DNA from: Oscillibacter sp.
GTDB lineage: Bacteria; Bacillota; Clostridia; Oscillospirales; Oscillospiraceae
Assembly: GCA_017482345.1 (NCBI GenBank)
Contig: JAFUNB010000008.1
Coordinates: 1 to 64,000 of the forward strand
Reading direction: 5' to 3'
Length of the DNA: 64,000 bases
Below are positions 35,508-44,578 of this stretch, in pieces; the first letter of the stretch is position 1, and every line of letters starts with the position of its first letter. The position numbers and the translations under genes were made by a program. The notes under the pieces were generated by a model that saw only the letters and a program-made list of their open reading frames with translations, made no database searches and was not told the DNA's origin.

Positions 35508-36818
35508 TTATGCGTCCTGCAGACCTTCCAGATAGTGGACGAACTGCTGGGCCACGCGGCCGGAGAAGCCGCCGTGGCGGACCTCCCAGGTGTGGGCCTT
35601 GGCCAGCAGCTCCTTTTCGTCCATGGTGATGCCCTGGCGGCGGGCCAGAGCCAGAACGATCTGCTGGTATTCCTTGAAGCTGGGGGCGTTGAAGTTGATG
35701 GACACGCCGAACCGGCTGGCAAGAGACAGCTTTTCCTCCATGGTGTCGGAGCGGTGGATGTCGCCGTTGTGCTCCATGTCATTGCGGTCCTTCCACGTTT
35801 CCTTGATGAGGTGGCGGCGGTTGGAGGTGGCGTAGATCAGCACGTTGTCCGGACGGGTCTCCACGCCGCCCTCGATGACGGCCTTCAGGAACTTATACTC
35901 CACCTCGTTCTCCTCGAAGGACAGGTCGTCGATGAAGATGATGAAGCGGTAGTTGCGGTTCTTGATGTGGGCCAGAATGGCGGACAGGTCGCCGAACTGG
36001 TGCTTGTAGATCTCGATCATGCGCAGGCCCTGATCGAAATACTCGTTGATGAGGGCCTTGACGCTGGTGGACTTGCCGGTGCCGGCGTCGCCGTACAGCA
36101 GGGCGTTGTTGGCCCGCTTGCCGGCCAGGAAGGCCTCCGTGTTCCGGCGCAGCTCCGTCTTCTGGAGCTCATAGCCCAGCAGGTCGTCCAGCACGACGCC
36201 GTCGATGTTGCTGATGGGCAGGAATTCCACGGGACCGTTGCCCTCCCGCTTGATGCGAAAGGCGCGGCTCATGGCAAAGACGCCGTAGCCGTACTGGCGG
36301 TAGTAATCCGTCACCAGACGGAACATCTCCTCATTGTCAGCAGAGGTGGCGATGGCGCGGCGCAGCGTGCGCACCTGTTGGCTGATGTCCCGGTTGTACA
36401 TGCGCTCCTTCTTGGGGATGGCATGGTAATCGCACAGGACGGAGAAGCAGTCGATGCCAAGATCTTTCTCAATAGGGCCGAAGTCAAAGTCCATCAGCCG
36501 GCGGAACACGGCGAAATCGTTCTTGGCGAAGTGGTTGACGCTGCCCTCGCTGGCGCCCACGCGCTCGCAGGTCTGGGTGAAGGAGTTCTGATTGGTCATC
36601 AGCAGCCAGGTGAGGTAGCACTGCCACAGGTTCTCGTCAAAGCCGCAGACGGTGGACAGGTCCAGCAGGCGCTTTACCTGCTTATAGATGCGGCCCACCA
36701 GAGCGTCCCGGTCAAACTGGCCGCTCTCCCAGTCCCGGAAGATCTCCGCCACCTTTACCAGGATCTCATCCTCGCCCAGATCGCTGAACAGCAGCAGATG
36801 GGTCAGTTCTCGATACAT
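35508..36818 (-). CDS. DUF815 AAA-type ATPase
   Basis: A 436-residue ATP-binding protein of the DUF815 family. A helical N-terminal half (about 1-180) is followed by an AAA+-like domain with Walker A YGDAGTGKSTSVKALI (about residues 225-240), Walker B FIIFIDDLSFEE (about 280) and sensor-like YATSNRRHLI. The biological role of the family is not known to me. ATG 36818 with AAAGGA upstream is preferred to the TTG at 36836. It lies just after ilvD, behind a GC-rich hairpin with only a short T-run, so part of its expression may come from the ilv operon. Confidence 0.85.
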   Translation of the reverse strand: MYRELTHLLLFSDLGEDEILVKVAEIFRDWESGQFDRDALVGRIYKQVKRLLDLSTVCGFDENLWQCYLTWLLMTNQNSFTQTCERVGASEGSVNHFAKNDFAVFRRLMDFDFGPIEKDLGIDCFSVLCDYHAIPKKERMYNRDISQQVRTLRRAIATSADNEEMFRLVTDYYRQYGYGVFAMSRAFRIKREGNGPVEFLPISNIDGVVLDDLLGYELQKTELRRNTEAFLAGKRANNALLYGDAGTGKSTSVKALINEYFDQGLRMIEIYKHQFGDLSAILAHIKNRNYRFIIFIDDLSFEENEVEYKFLKAVIEGGVETRPDNVLIYATSNRRHLIKETWKDRNDMEHNGDIHRSDTMEEKLSLASRFGVSINFNAPSFKEYQQIVLALARRQGITMDEKELLAKAHTWEVRHGGFSGRVAQQFVHYLEGLQDA

Positions 36819-36834
36819 ACGATCAAATCCTTTC

Positions 36835-36865
36835 AAAGGCCCGCCCCATAGGGAGCGGGCCTTTT
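36835..36865 (-). terminator. weak terminator-like hairpin after ilvD
   Basis: GC-rich arms 36835-36847 and 36851-36864 with near-complete pairing and a short loop; only three T follow on the minus strand, so termination is probably partial. Confidence 0.5.
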
Positions 36866-36874
36866 GCAGTTCTT

Positions 36875-38536
36875 TTACTCCAGAACGGCGCCTCGATCAG
36901 CAGAGGACACCAGCTTGGCGTAGCGGCTCAGATAGCCGGTCTTGATGCGGGGCTCGGGGCAGACCCACTTGGCGCGGCGCTCTGCCAGAACCTCGTCGGA
37001 CACCTGCAGCTCGATGGTGTGGGCGGGGATGTTGATGGCGATGATATCACCCTCCTCCACAAGGCCGATGTTGCCGCCGGAGGCAGCCTCGGGGCTGACA
37101 TGGCCGATGGAGGCGCCGCGGGTGGCGCCAGAGAAGCGGCCGTCGGTGATGAGAGCCACATCCTTATCCAGACCCATGCCGGCGATGGCAGAGGTGGGAT
37201 TGAGCATCTCGCGCATACCGGGGCCGCCCTTGGGGCCCTCGTAGCGGATGACCACCACGTCACCGGCGACGATCTTGCCGGCGTAGATGGCGGCGATGGC
37301 GTCGTCCTCGCAGTCGAACACGCGGGCGGGGCCGGAGTGCACCAGCATCTCCTCCGCCACGGCGGCCTGCTTGACCACACAGCCATCGGGAGCCAGGTTG
37401 CCCTTCAGAACGGCGATGCCGCCGGTCTTGGTGAAGGGATTGTCCAGAGTGCGGATGACCTCGGTGTTGCGGTTCACAACGCCCTCCAGGTTCTCGGCAA
37501 TGGTCTTGCCGGTGGCGGTAATGCCAGTGGTATCCAGCAGACCGGCCTTGTTCAGCTCGGCCATGACGGCGTACACGCCGCCGGCACGCTCCAGATCCTC
37601 CATGTACGTGAAACCGGCGGGAGCCAGGTGGCACAGGTTGGGGGTCTTGTCGGAGATCTCGTTGGACATATCGAAGCTCAGCTCGATGCCGCACTCATGG
37701 GCGATGGCGGGCAGGTGCAGCATGGTGTTGGTGGAGCAGCCCAGCGCCATATCGACGGTCTCAGCGTTGTGGAAGGCGGCCTCGGTCATGATGTCCCGGG
37801 GGCGGATATTCTTCTCCACCAGCTCCATGATCTTCATGCCGGTGTGCTTGGCCAGACGCAGGCGGGCGGACCAGACGGCGGGAATGGTACCGTTGCCCCG
37901 CAGGGACATGCCGATGGCCTCAGTCAGGCAGTTCATGGAGTTTGCGGTGTACATGCCGGAGCAGGAGCCGCAGGTGGGGCAGGCGTTGTTCTCGTACTCC
38001 TCCACGCCCTCTTCGTCCAGCTTGCCGGCGTAGTAGGCGCCGACAGCCTCAAACATATGGCTCAGGCAGGTGCGGCGGCCGTCGTTCATGGTGCCGGCCA
38101 GCATGGGACCACCGGAGCAGAAGATGGTGGGGATGTTCAGACGGGCGGCGGCCATCAGCAGGCCGGGCACGTTCTTGTCGCAGTTGGGCAGCATGACCAG
38201 ACCGTCAAACTGGTGGGCCATGGCCATGGCCTCGGTGGAGTCGGCGATCAGCTCGCGGGTGACCAGAGAGTACTTCATGCCCACATGGCCCATGGCGATG
38301 CCGTCGCACACGGCGATGGCGGGGAACTCCACGGGAGTGCCGCCGGCGGCACGGATGCCGGCCTTGACGGCCTCGGCGATCTTGTCCAGGTTCATGTGGC
38401 CGGGAACAATCTCGTTATAGGAGCAGACCACGCCGATCAGGGGGCGTTCCAGCTCCTCCTTGGTGTAGCCCAGAGCATACAGCAGGGAGCGGTTGGGTGC
38501 TGCAGGGATTCCTTTTTTGATGACGTCACTTCTCAC
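36875..38536 (-). CDS. ilvD: dihydroxy-acid dehydratase
   Basis: A 553-residue IlvD, full length. It dehydrates 2,3-dihydroxyisovalerate and 2,3-dihydroxy-3-methylvalerate in valine, leucine and isoleucine synthesis. The Fe-S cysteines are in NCDKNVPGL (about residue 118) and [14 protein letters not shown] (about 187-200), and the C-terminal [14 protein letters not shown] is intact. The start is GTG 38536, 8 nt after AGGAGG. Last gene of the ilvB-ilvN-ilvC-ilvD operon. Confidence 0.97.
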   Translation of the reverse strand: MRSDVIKKGIPAAPNRSLLYALGYTKEELERPLIGVVCSYNEIVPGHMNLDKIAEAVKAGIRAAGGTPVEFPAIAVCDGIAMGHVGMKYSLVTRELIADSTEAMAMAHQFDGLVMLPNCDKNVPGLLMAAARLNIPTIFCSGGPMLAGTMNDGRRTCLSHMFEAVGAYYAGKLDEEGVEEYENNACPTCGSCSGMYTANSMNCLTEAIGMSLRGNGTIPAVWSARLRLAKHTGMKIMELVEKNIRPRDIMTEAAFHNAETVDMALGCSTNTMLHLPAIAHECGIELSFDMSNEISDKTPNLCHLAPAGFTYMEDLERAGGVYAVMAELNKAGLLDTTGITATGKTIAENLEGVVNRNTEVIRTLDNPFTKTGGIAVLKGNLAPDGCVVKQAAVAEEMLVHSGPARVFDCEDDAIAAIYAGKIVAGDVVVIRYEGPKGGPGMREMLNPTSAIAGMGLDKDVALITDGRFSGATRGASIGHVSPEAASGGNIGLVEEGDIIAINIPAHTIELQVSDEVLAERRAKWVCPEPRIKTGYLSRYAKLVSSADRGAVLE

Positions 38537-38566
38537 AGGGAAGCCCTCCTTTGAAGTCGGTTGGGA

Positions 38567-39586
38567 TTAGTTGGATGCGGTGTCGGGATCGGTGTCGTTG
38601 CCCCACAGCATGTTGCGGCGCAGCTCGGCACCGACGGTCTCCATCTGGTGCTCGGCCAGCTGGCGGCGGGAGGCGTTGAAGAAGCAGCGGCCGTTCTTGT
38701 TCTCGGCGATCCACTTGCCGGCGAAGGTGCCGTTCTGGATGTCCTTCAGGACAGCCTTCATGTTCTTCTTGGTCTCCTCGTAGGGCAGCACGCGGGTGCC
38801 GGAGACATACTCGCCGTACTCGGCGGTATCGGACACGGAGTAGTTCATCATGGCGACGCCGCCCTTGTTGACCAGGTCGATGATGAGCTTCATCTCGTGG
38901 ATGCACTCGAAGTAAGCGTTCTCGGGAGCGTAGCCGGCTTCCACCAGAGTCTCGAAGCCCAGCTTCATCAGCTCCACGACGCCGCCGCACAGAACGGCCT
39001 GCTCGCCGAACAGGTCGGTCTCGGTCTCGTCCTTGAAGGTGGTCTCCATGACGCCGCCGCGGGCGCAGCCGATGCCGGCAGCGTAGGCCAGGCCGATGTC
39101 ATAGGCCTTGCCGGTGGCGTTCTGCTCAACAGCCAGCAGGCAGGGCACGCCCTTGCCGTTGACATAGGTGGAGCGGACGGTGTGACCGGGGCCCTTGGGG
39201 GCGATCATCAGAACGTCGATATCGGCGGGAGGAACGATCTGCTTGTAGTGGATGTTGAAGCCGTGAGCGAACATCAGGGCATTGCCGGCCTCCAGGTTGG
39301 GGGCGATGTCGCGCTTATAAACGTCAGCCTGGACCTCGTCGTTGATCAGGATCATAACGATGTCAGCCCACTTGGCGGTCTCGGACACAGACATGACCTT
39401 CAGACCGTGGCTCTCGGCGACAGCCTGGTTCTTGCTGCCGGGACGCAGACCGACACAGACGTCACAGCCGGATTCCTTCAGGTTCAGGGCGTGAGCGTGG
39501 CCCTGGGAGCCGTAACCAATGATACCGATCTTCTTGCCGTCCAGCTTGCCCAGATCGCAGTCCTTCTCATAAAACATGTTTGCCAT
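38567..39586 (-). CDS. ilvC: ketol-acid reductoisomerase
   Basis: A 339-residue class I ketol-acid reductoisomerase. It isomerises and reduces 2-acetolactate or 2-aceto-2-hydroxybutyrate with NAD(P)H. The Rossmann motif [17 protein letters not shown] is at about residues 26-42; catalytic acidic residues appear in [12 protein letters not shown] and [12 protein letters not shown]. Of two nearby ATGs I chose 39586, with GGGAGG 9 nt upstream, matching the usual length. Its first 20 nt overlap the end of ilvN, implying translational coupling. Confidence 0.97.
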   Translation of the reverse strand: MANMFYEKDCDLGKLDGKKIGIIGYGSQGHAHALNLKESGCDVCVGLRPGSKNQAVAESHGLKVMSVSETAKWADIVMILINDEVQADVYKRDIAPNLEAGNALMFAHGFNIHYKQIVPPADIDVLMIAPKGPGHTVRSTYVNGKGVPCLLAVEQNATGKAYDIGLAYAAGIGCARGGVMETTFKDETETDLFGEQAVLCGGVVELMKLGFETLVEAGYAPENAYFECIHEMKLIIDLVNKGGVAMMNYSVSDTAEYGEYVSGTRVLPYEETKKNMKAVLKDIQNGTFAGKWIAENKNGRCFFNASRRQLAEHQMETVGAELRRNMLWGNDTDPDTASN

Positions 39587-40133
39587 ATTCATATTCCTCC
39601 CGTAATTTGTTGTTGTCATATATCGTGCTACGCCCACGTTCAATGGCGATAGTACCGGTTTTGGCGATCTCCAGGATGCCGAAATCCTCCAGCATCTCGA
39701 TCAGGGCAGTATTTTTGCTGGGGCTGCCGAACACCCAGATGGTCAGCGCGTCCTTGGCCACGTCGATGACCTTCGCGTGGAAAATATTCACCAGCTGAAT
39801 GACCTCGTCCCGGGAATTGCGGTCGCTGACGCCCACCTTGATGAGGGCGGTCTCACGGCGGATGCAGCTCTCGCCGTCCAGGATCTTCACGGCCTTGACC
39901 GGCAGCAGCTTGCGGCACTGGGCGGCAACCTGGTCCAGCATCAGCTCATCGGCCAGGATCTCGATGGAGATGCGGGTGATGCCGGGGCGGTCCGTGGCGC
40001 CGGAGACAATGGATTCGATGTTGTATCCCTTCCGGGAGAACAGGCGGGCCACCTGGCTCAGTACGCCGGGCACATCGTCCACCAGAATACACAGGGTATA
40101 GAGCTTGCGCTCCATGTTGAATTCTTTCTTCAC
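39567..40133 (-). CDS. ilvN: acetolactate synthase small (regulatory) subunit
   Basis: A 188-residue regulatory subunit with an N-terminal ACT domain ([26 protein letters not shown], about residues 10-35) that binds valine in relatives, and a C-terminal activation domain. It is somewhat longer than the usual 160-170 residues. The start is GTG 40133 behind AAAGGAGG; it lies 13 nt after ilvB and runs 20 nt into ilvC. Confidence 0.94.
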   Translation of the reverse strand: MKKEFNMERKLYTLCILVDDVPGVLSQVARLFSRKGYNIESIVSGATDRPGITRISIEILADELMLDQVAAQCRKLLPVKAVKILDGESCIRRETALIKVGVSDRNSRDEVIQLVNIFHAKVIDVAKDALTIWVFGSPSKNTALIEMLEDFGILEIAKTGTIAIERGRSTIYDNNKLREEYEYGKHVL

Positions 40134-40146
40134 TGTGTCTCCTCCT

Positions 40147-41850
40147 TTACTCCAGCAGGAACTTGGTGATGGGAGAGTCGGCCGCCACCATGGGGCGAAC
40201 CATCTCGTCGATATCCAGCACGCAGTCGATGACCGCGCCGCAGCCGCAGTCCAGCGCCTGCTGGAACGCATCCTGCATCTCCTCCCGGGTGGTGGCCCGG
40301 TAGCCCTTCAGGCCGTAGGCCTCCGCCAGCTTCACGAAGTCGGGGCCGCGGTCCAGGGTGGTGGCGGAATAGCGCTGCTGATAGATGAGGGTCTGCCACT
40401 GGCGAACCATGCCCAGCGTGCCGTTGTTGAACACCACGGTGATGGTGGGCAGGCCGTAATGCTGCACGGTGCAAAGCTCATGGCAGTTCATACGGAAGCA
40501 GCCGTCGCCGGTCACATGGACCACCCGCTTGTCCGGGTTGCCCATCTGCGCGCCGATGGCGGCGCCCAGGCCGAAGCCCATGGTGCCGAAGCCGCCGGAC
40601 GTCAGCAGCTGGCCGGGATAGTCAAAGTGCAGATACTTGATGGACCACATCTGATGCTGGCCCACGTCGGTGGCCACGATGGTGTCTCTGGGAGCAGTGG
40701 TGCGGATGACCTCCATCACCTGCTGGGGCGTCAGCTTCTCGCTGGGAGCCGCCACAGAGGGAGCGCGCATGGGCAGGATGTAGCTCTTCCACTGGCTGTG
40801 GTCGTACTGGGGCAGCTTTTCGTTGATGGCTGCCAGCACCCGTTTGGCATGGCCGACAATGTGGTGGTCGGTCAGCACGTTTTTGTCGATCTCCGCGCGG
40901 TCGATATCCACCTGGACGATCTTCGCCTGCTTGGCGAAGGTGGCGGGATCCAGAGCCACACGGTCGGAGAAGCGGCAGCCGATGGCGATCAGCAGGTCGC
41001 ACTCGTCAACCGCCACGTTGGAGGCCCGGGAGCCGTGCATGCCGATCATGCCGGTGGTCAGGGGATGGTCGCCGGGGAAGCCGCCGCCGCCCATGACGGT
41101 GATGGCTACGGGGGCGTCCATCCGCTCCGCAAAAGTGCGGAATTCCTTGTGGGCCTTGCCGCGGATGACGCCGCCGCCGCAGATCAGCATGGGCTTTTTC
41201 GCCTCCGCGATCATGTCCAGCAGGATATCGATATCCTGCTGATGGATCACCGGCTCCTCCATCCGGTTGGTGGGATTCAACGTCCGGATGCTGTCGCACT
41301 CGCGGTTTTTCTGCCAGGGGATGAATTCATAGTCGATCATCTGATCGGCAGCGGTGACGTTTTTCAAAAAGTCGATCATAACGGGACCGGGACGGCCGTT
41401 GCCGGCCACCGCGAAGGCCTGCCGCATAACATCGGGGATCTGCTGCGCATCCCGCACCAGGAACGTGGCCTTGGTGATGGGCATGGCGATGCCGGTGGAG
41501 TCGACCTCCTGGAAGGCATCCTTGCCCAGCAGGCTCTCGCTGACGTTGCAGGTGATGAACACCACGGGCGAGGAGTCCAGATAGGCGGTGGCAATGCCGG
41601 TGGTCAGGTTGGTGGCACCGGGGCCGGAGGTGGCGAAGCACACGCCCACCTTGCCGGTGGAGCGGGCATAGCCGTCAGCCGCGTGGGCCGCGCCCTGCTC
41701 ATGGGCAGTCAGGACATGCTTGATCTTGTCCTGGTAATCATACATTTCATTATAGAGGTTCAGGATGGTGCCGCCGGGATAGCCGAAGATGGTGTCCACT
41801 TCCTGTTCCAGCAAACATTCCATGATGGCTTGCGTCGCACGGATCTTCAA
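40147..41850 (-). CDS. ilvB: acetolactate synthase large (catalytic) subunit
   Basis: A 567-residue ThDP-dependent acetohydroxyacid synthase. The catalytic glutamate lies in TAHEQGAAHAADGYAR (about residue 47), GYPGG is in the N-terminal domain, and the ThDP/Mg motif is GDGCFRMNCHELCTV with FNNGTLGM (about 430-465). I place the start at TTG 41850 (MKIRATQAIMECLL...), 8 nt after AGGGAGG; no ATG or GTG fits in frame, and the frame further upstream runs through the leader terminator. First gene of the ilvBNCD operon. Confidence 0.95.
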   Translation of the reverse strand: MKIRATQAIMECLLEQEVDTIFGYPGGTILNLYNEMYDYQDKIKHVLTAHEQGAAHAADGYARSTGKVGVCFATSGPGATNLTTGIATAYLDSSPVVFITCNVSESLLGKDAFQEVDSTGIAMPITKATFLVRDAQQIPDVMRQAFAVAGNGRPGPVMIDFLKNVTAADQMIDYEFIPWQKNRECDSIRTLNPTNRMEEPVIHQQDIDILLDMIAEAKKPMLICGGGVIRGKAHKEFRTFAERMDAPVAITVMGGGGFPGDHPLTTGMIGMHGSRASNVAVDECDLLIAIGCRFSDRVALDPATFAKQAKIVQVDIDRAEIDKNVLTDHHIVGHAKRVLAAINEKLPQYDHSQWKSYILPMRAPSVAAPSEKLTPQQVMEVIRTTAPRDTIVATDVGQHQMWSIKYLHFDYPGQLLTSGGFGTMGFGLGAAIGAQMGNPDKRVVHVTGDGCFRMNCHELCTVQHYGLPTITVVFNNGTLGMVRQWQTLIYQQRYSATTLDRGPDFVKLAEAYGLKGYRATTREEMQDAFQQALDCGCGAVIDCVLDIDEMVRPMVAADSPITKFLLE

Positions 41851-41874
41851 AACACATTCCTCCCTTTCTCCTGA

Positions 41875-41909
41875 TAAAAAAAGCCGTGGCCCCCATTGTT
41901 GGGCCACGG
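41875..41909 (-). terminator. leader terminator (attenuator) upstream of ilvB
   Basis: A perfect 9-bp GC-rich stem (41884-41892 with 41901-41909, 8-nt loop) followed on the minus strand by seven T. It ends only 25 nt before the ilvB start and after the small leader frame, so it is placed as an attenuator rather than a gene-end terminator. Confidence 0.85.
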
Positions 41910-41946
41910 ACTCAATCAGCTTTTCTGGCTTTTGTCAGAGTGACGA

Positions 41947-42054
41947 TTACACCGCTGCGGGGACATGACCAAACGCATTATTCTTTTTCCTAATCGGAAC
42001 CAGAATAATGTATACAATCCCCAAAAAGCTGATGAAAGACATCGTCGTACACAT
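41947..42054 (-). CDS. putative ilv leader peptide, Ile/Leu/Val-rich
   Basis: A 35-residue reading frame with a good ribosome site (GGAGG, 6 nt, ATG). Nine of the fourteen residues 8-21 are Ile, Leu or Val (I8, L11, I13, V14, I16, I17, L18, V19, I21). It lies in the ilvB leader between the promoter and the attenuator-type terminator, stopping about 40 nt before the stem. This is the layout of a ribosome-mediated attenuator that senses charged branched-chain tRNAs. The same hydrophobic run followed by RKK could also be a tiny membrane peptide. Confidence 0.6.
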   Translation of the reverse strand: MCTTMSFISFLGIVYIILVPIRKKNNAFGHVPAAV

Positions 42055-42154
42055 GGAACGCCTCCGCCGCCGCTGGCGGCTCTCTTACAAAATCCAATCA
42101 GAAGTTTTCCTCCGGCGGATAGCATTCCATCCCTGAAGGATACTCCTTTCCGTC

Positions 42155-42183
42155 ATTATACATTCCTTCGATTCCCGGTGCAA
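42155..42183 (-). promoter_or_regulatory. predicted promoter of the ilv operon
   Basis: Minus strand TTGCAC (42178-42183), 17-bp spacer, perfect TATAAT (42155-42160). It implies a leader RNA of about 300 nt before ilvB. I found no T-box core (GGTGGNACCGCG-like) in this leader. The stretch from 42184 to the symporter terminator holds nothing else I can support. Confidence 0.75.
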
Positions 42184-42374
42184 CCAAAAATCTTTAACCA
42201 AAGCGCTTTCTGGATATTTTAACGAATATCCCCGAAATTTCCGTTCTATTTTTATGCATTCGGCCATCGCGTTTTCATAATTCCGCAGGCGCACGCTTTC
42301 CTCTCCCCTATCCGCTCCGCACAGAAAGCACCGCAGCCCCCCGACACCATTTTTTATTGCTGCACGCGGAGCAA

Positions 42375-42408
42375 AAAACACCCCGAAACAAATGTTTCGG
42401 AGTGTTTT
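42375..42408 (-). terminator. intrinsic terminator of the dicarboxylate symporter
   Basis: A 16-bp stem (42375-42390 with 42393-42408) with one G-U wobble and six T on the minus strand, just past the symporter stop. Confidence 0.88.
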
Positions 42409-42422
42409 CAGCAGCTTTTGTT

Positions 42423-43760
42423 TTACTTGTTGAACACGGTTTCGTCCAGCTTGCCCTCGCTCTTGGCCACAGCGATGGCGGCAACAGAGTCGCCGACGCA
42501 GTTCAGGGAGGTGACCAGCATCTCGATGGGACGGTTGATGGCCAGGATCAGGGAGTAGGCGATGAGTGCCTGCTCACTGGTGTAGCCGACGCCGGAGAGA
42601 ATGGTGAACAGAATGACAGCGCCGGCGCCGGGGGCGGCAGGCGTGCCCATGCTGGCGATCAGAGCCAGCACCATGATGACCACCAGCTGGAACACGGAGA
42701 CATCGTAACCGCCGCAGCCGGCGATGAACAGCGTGGCGACCACCTGCATGATGGCAGTGCCGTCCATGTTGATGGTCATGCCCAGAGGCAGGACGAAGGA
42801 GGCGATCTGATGGTCGACGCCCAGCTCCTTGGTGTTGGTATCCAGGTTCAGGGGCAGAGTTGCGGCGCTGGAGGAGGTGGAGAAGCCAAAAACGATCACC
42901 TTGAAGATCTTGCGGATGAAGATATAGGGGTTGAGCCGGCAGCCCAGACCCATAATCAGGGGATAGCCGACAAACAGATAGACCAGCAGCAGGACCACAC
43001 AGATGACGAAGTAGGTCATAGCGGGCTTCAGATAGTCAATGCCGTAGGTAGCAAAGGTTCTGCACAGCAGCATGAAGATGGCGACGGGGCCGAACTTCTT
43101 GACGGTGAAGTTCAGGAACACCACGATGATGCCGTTGACCTCCTCACAGAAGCGGTAGATGACGCTGTCCTTGCCCAGACCCATCTTGTTCATGCTCAGA
43201 CCCACCACAACAGCGATGAATACCACGCCCAAAACGGCGTTGTTGACGCTGAAGGTGGAGCCAATGTTGCTGGGGATAATATTCAGGATGACGTTCAGGG
43301 GGTTGGAGCCGGTGGAGCCGGAGCTGGCCTCAACACCCTCGATCACCACATCAAAGAGACCTGCACGGAAGAAAAACAAACCGATGAAACCAGCCATCAG
43401 AAGTGCGAGAACACTGGTCAGCATAAACCAGCCAATGGTCTTGGCGGACACGCGGCCCAGCGTGGAGGCCTCACTGATCTCGCTGATAGCCATCACTACG
43501 GAGCAGAACACCATGGGCACAATGATCAGCTGCAGGGCACGGATAAACAGCTGGCCGCCGATGTAGAACAGGCCCACAGCGCTTTCAGCGCCCTTGGCCG
43601 TAATATCCTGGAACAGGATGTTGTTGATGCTCGTCCAGACAGAACTGTCAGCGCCGTTCATCTCACGGACGGCCATAAAGGCAAGGCCCGCCAGAATACC
43701 CAGAATCATGGCCGCCAGCATCTGGACTGCCAGCTTGTTGTTGTCGTTAATCTTCTTCAC
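42423..43760 (-). CDS. dicarboxylate/amino acid:cation symporter (DAACS family)
   Basis: A 445-residue secondary transporter of the glutamate/C4-dicarboxylate family with about eight membrane helices and two re-entrant loops. The family hallmarks are visible: the serine-rich loop FSTSSSAATLPLN (about residues 291-303), NMDGTAIMQV (about 330-339) and MGTPAAPGAGAV (about 373-384). It brings acidic amino acids or dicarboxylates in with Na+ or H+. The start is GTG 43760 behind AGGAG. A single-gene unit with its own promoter and terminator. Substrate cannot be fixed from sequence. Confidence 0.92.
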   Translation of the reverse strand: MKKINDNNKLAVQMLAAMILGILAGLAFMAVREMNGADSSVWTSINNILFQDITAKGAESAVGLFYIGGQLFIRALQLIIVPMVFCSVVMAISEISEASTLGRVSAKTIGWFMLTSVLALLMAGFIGLFFFRAGLFDVVIEGVEASSGSTGSNPLNVILNIIPSNIGSTFSVNNAVLGVVFIAVVVGLSMNKMGLGKDSVIYRFCEEVNGIIVVFLNFTVKKFGPVAIFMLLCRTFATYGIDYLKPAMTYFVICVVLLLVYLFVGYPLIMGLGCRLNPYIFIRKIFKVIVFGFSTSSSAATLPLNLDTNTKELGVDHQIASFVLPLGMTINMDGTAIMQVVATLFIAGCGGYDVSVFQLVVIMVLALIASMGTPAAPGAGAVILFTILSGVGYTSEQALIAYSLILAINRPIEMLVTSLNCVGDSVAAIAVAKSEGKLDETVFNK

Positions 43761-43811
43761 GCAACGCTCTCCTCTTTCTACATATATTTCCTTTTATGCT
43801 CAAACGGCCAT

Positions 43812-43840
43812 ATTGTAGCAGAGCAGAACCAGAAAATCAA
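43812..43840 (-). promoter_or_regulatory. predicted promoter of the symporter
   Basis: Minus strand TTGATT (43835-43840), 17-bp spacer, TACAAT (43812-43817). Confidence 0.7.
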
Positions 43841-43939
43841 GAAAAATTTTTCCGATTTTTGAAGAAATATCACGCAATCCGTCTTATTTTAGGCGCAGAA
43901 AGTTATGTATACTTCCCATTTCGGCAATTTATATAAAAA

Positions 43940-43973
43940 ACTCGTCGCAAGCGATATGACGCTTGCGACGAGT
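43940..43973 (-). terminator. terminator of the tRNA operon
   Basis: A perfect 14-bp stem (43940-43953 with 43960-43973, 6-nt loop) with six T on the minus strand, directly after the tRNA-Lys CCA end. Confidence 0.92.
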
Positions 43974-44049
43974 TGGTGACCCGGCGGGGATTCGAACCCC
44001 GGACCCACTGCTTAAAAGGCAGTTGCTCTGCCGACTGAGCTACCGGGTC
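43974..44049 (-). tRNA. tRNA-Lys (anticodon TTT)
   Basis: A 76-nt cloverleaf with encoded CCA; the anticodon loop is CTTTTAA and the acceptor stem GACCCGG pairs with its 3' partner. Last gene of the Gly-Arg-His-Gln-Lys tRNA operon. Confidence 0.96.
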
Positions 44050-44086
44050 ATGTGTATTTACAAACGCTGTCAAAGCGTGGCAATCC

Positions 44087-44161
44087 TGGCTGGGACGGCT
44101 GGATTCGAACCAGCGGGTGAGGGAGTCAAAGTCCCTTGCCTTACCACTTGGCGACGCCCCA
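44087..44161 (-). tRNA. tRNA-Gln (anticodon TTG)
   Basis: 75 nt with encoded CCA; anticodon loop CTTTGAC, acceptor TGGGGCG paired to CGTCCCA, T-loop TTCGAAT. Confidence 0.95.
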
Positions 44162-44209
44162 ATATGGAACGAATAGGGGATCGGGGTAACCCCGATCCCC
44201 TACTCTCTC

Positions 44210-44285
44210 TGGGGTGGGTGATGGGACTCGAACCCACAACGCCCGGAACCACAATCCGGTGCTCTGCCAATTGAACTACACCCAC
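44210..44285 (-). tRNA. tRNA-His (anticodon GTG)
   Basis: 76 nt with encoded CCA; anticodon loop TTGTGGT. The discriminator is C and the preceding genomic base (44286) would give the G-1 that marks tRNA-His. Confidence 0.95.
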
Positions 44286-44331
44286 CACATATAGAACCAA
44301 ATGGGATGCTGACTTGCTCTTAAAGAAGAGC

Positions 44332-44408
44332 TGGTACGCCAGAAGGGACTCGAACCCCTGGCCTACTGCTTAGAAGGCAGTTGCTCTATCCAGCTGAGCT
44401 ACTGGCGC
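44332..44408 (-). tRNA. tRNA-Arg (anticodon TCT)
   Basis: 77 nt with encoded CCA; the anticodon is TCT, reading AGA. Acceptor GCGCCAG pairs with CTGGCGT. Confidence 0.94.
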
Positions 44409-44416
44409 GTATATTA

Positions 44417-44491
44417 TGGAGCGGGTGACGGGAATCGAACCCGCATCCCCAGCTTGGAAGGCTGGTGCCCTGACCATTGTGCTACACCCGC
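44417..44491 (-). tRNA. tRNA-Gly (anticodon TCC)
   Basis: 75 nt with encoded CCA; anticodon loop CTTCCAA. First gene of the tRNA operon; it begins about 30 nt downstream of the promoter. Confidence 0.95.
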
Positions 44492-44523
44492 GCATGCCCT
44501 CCGTGGAAATTGTCAGCTTGGAT

Positions 44524-44552
44524 ATAGTACCATACAAACAACCTCCTGTCAA
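44524..44552 (-). promoter_or_regulatory. promoter of the five-tRNA operon
   Basis: Minus strand consensus TTGACA (44547-44552), 17-bp spacer, TACTAT (44524-44529): a strong sigma-A promoter, as expected for stable RNA. Confidence 0.85.
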
Positions 44553-44578
44553 GCGCTTTTCCATATTTTTTCCGCTCT

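Noticed and set aside
41850..42183. T-box riboswitch in the ilvB leader
   Set aside because: I looked for the conserved GGTGGNACCGCG-like segment on the minus strand and did not find it; the leader is explained better by the small frame and terminator. A covariance search would settle it.
42085..42381. A minus-strand frame of 98 codons upstream of the ilv operon
   Set aside because: It spans the symporter terminator and the ilv promoter, has no ribosome site at its start and no recognisable motif.
44070..44300. Open frames through the tRNA cluster (also 43963-44274 and the 5' extension of the C26 hydrolase to 45391)
   Set aside because: They run across complete tRNA cloverleafs and have no ribosome sites.
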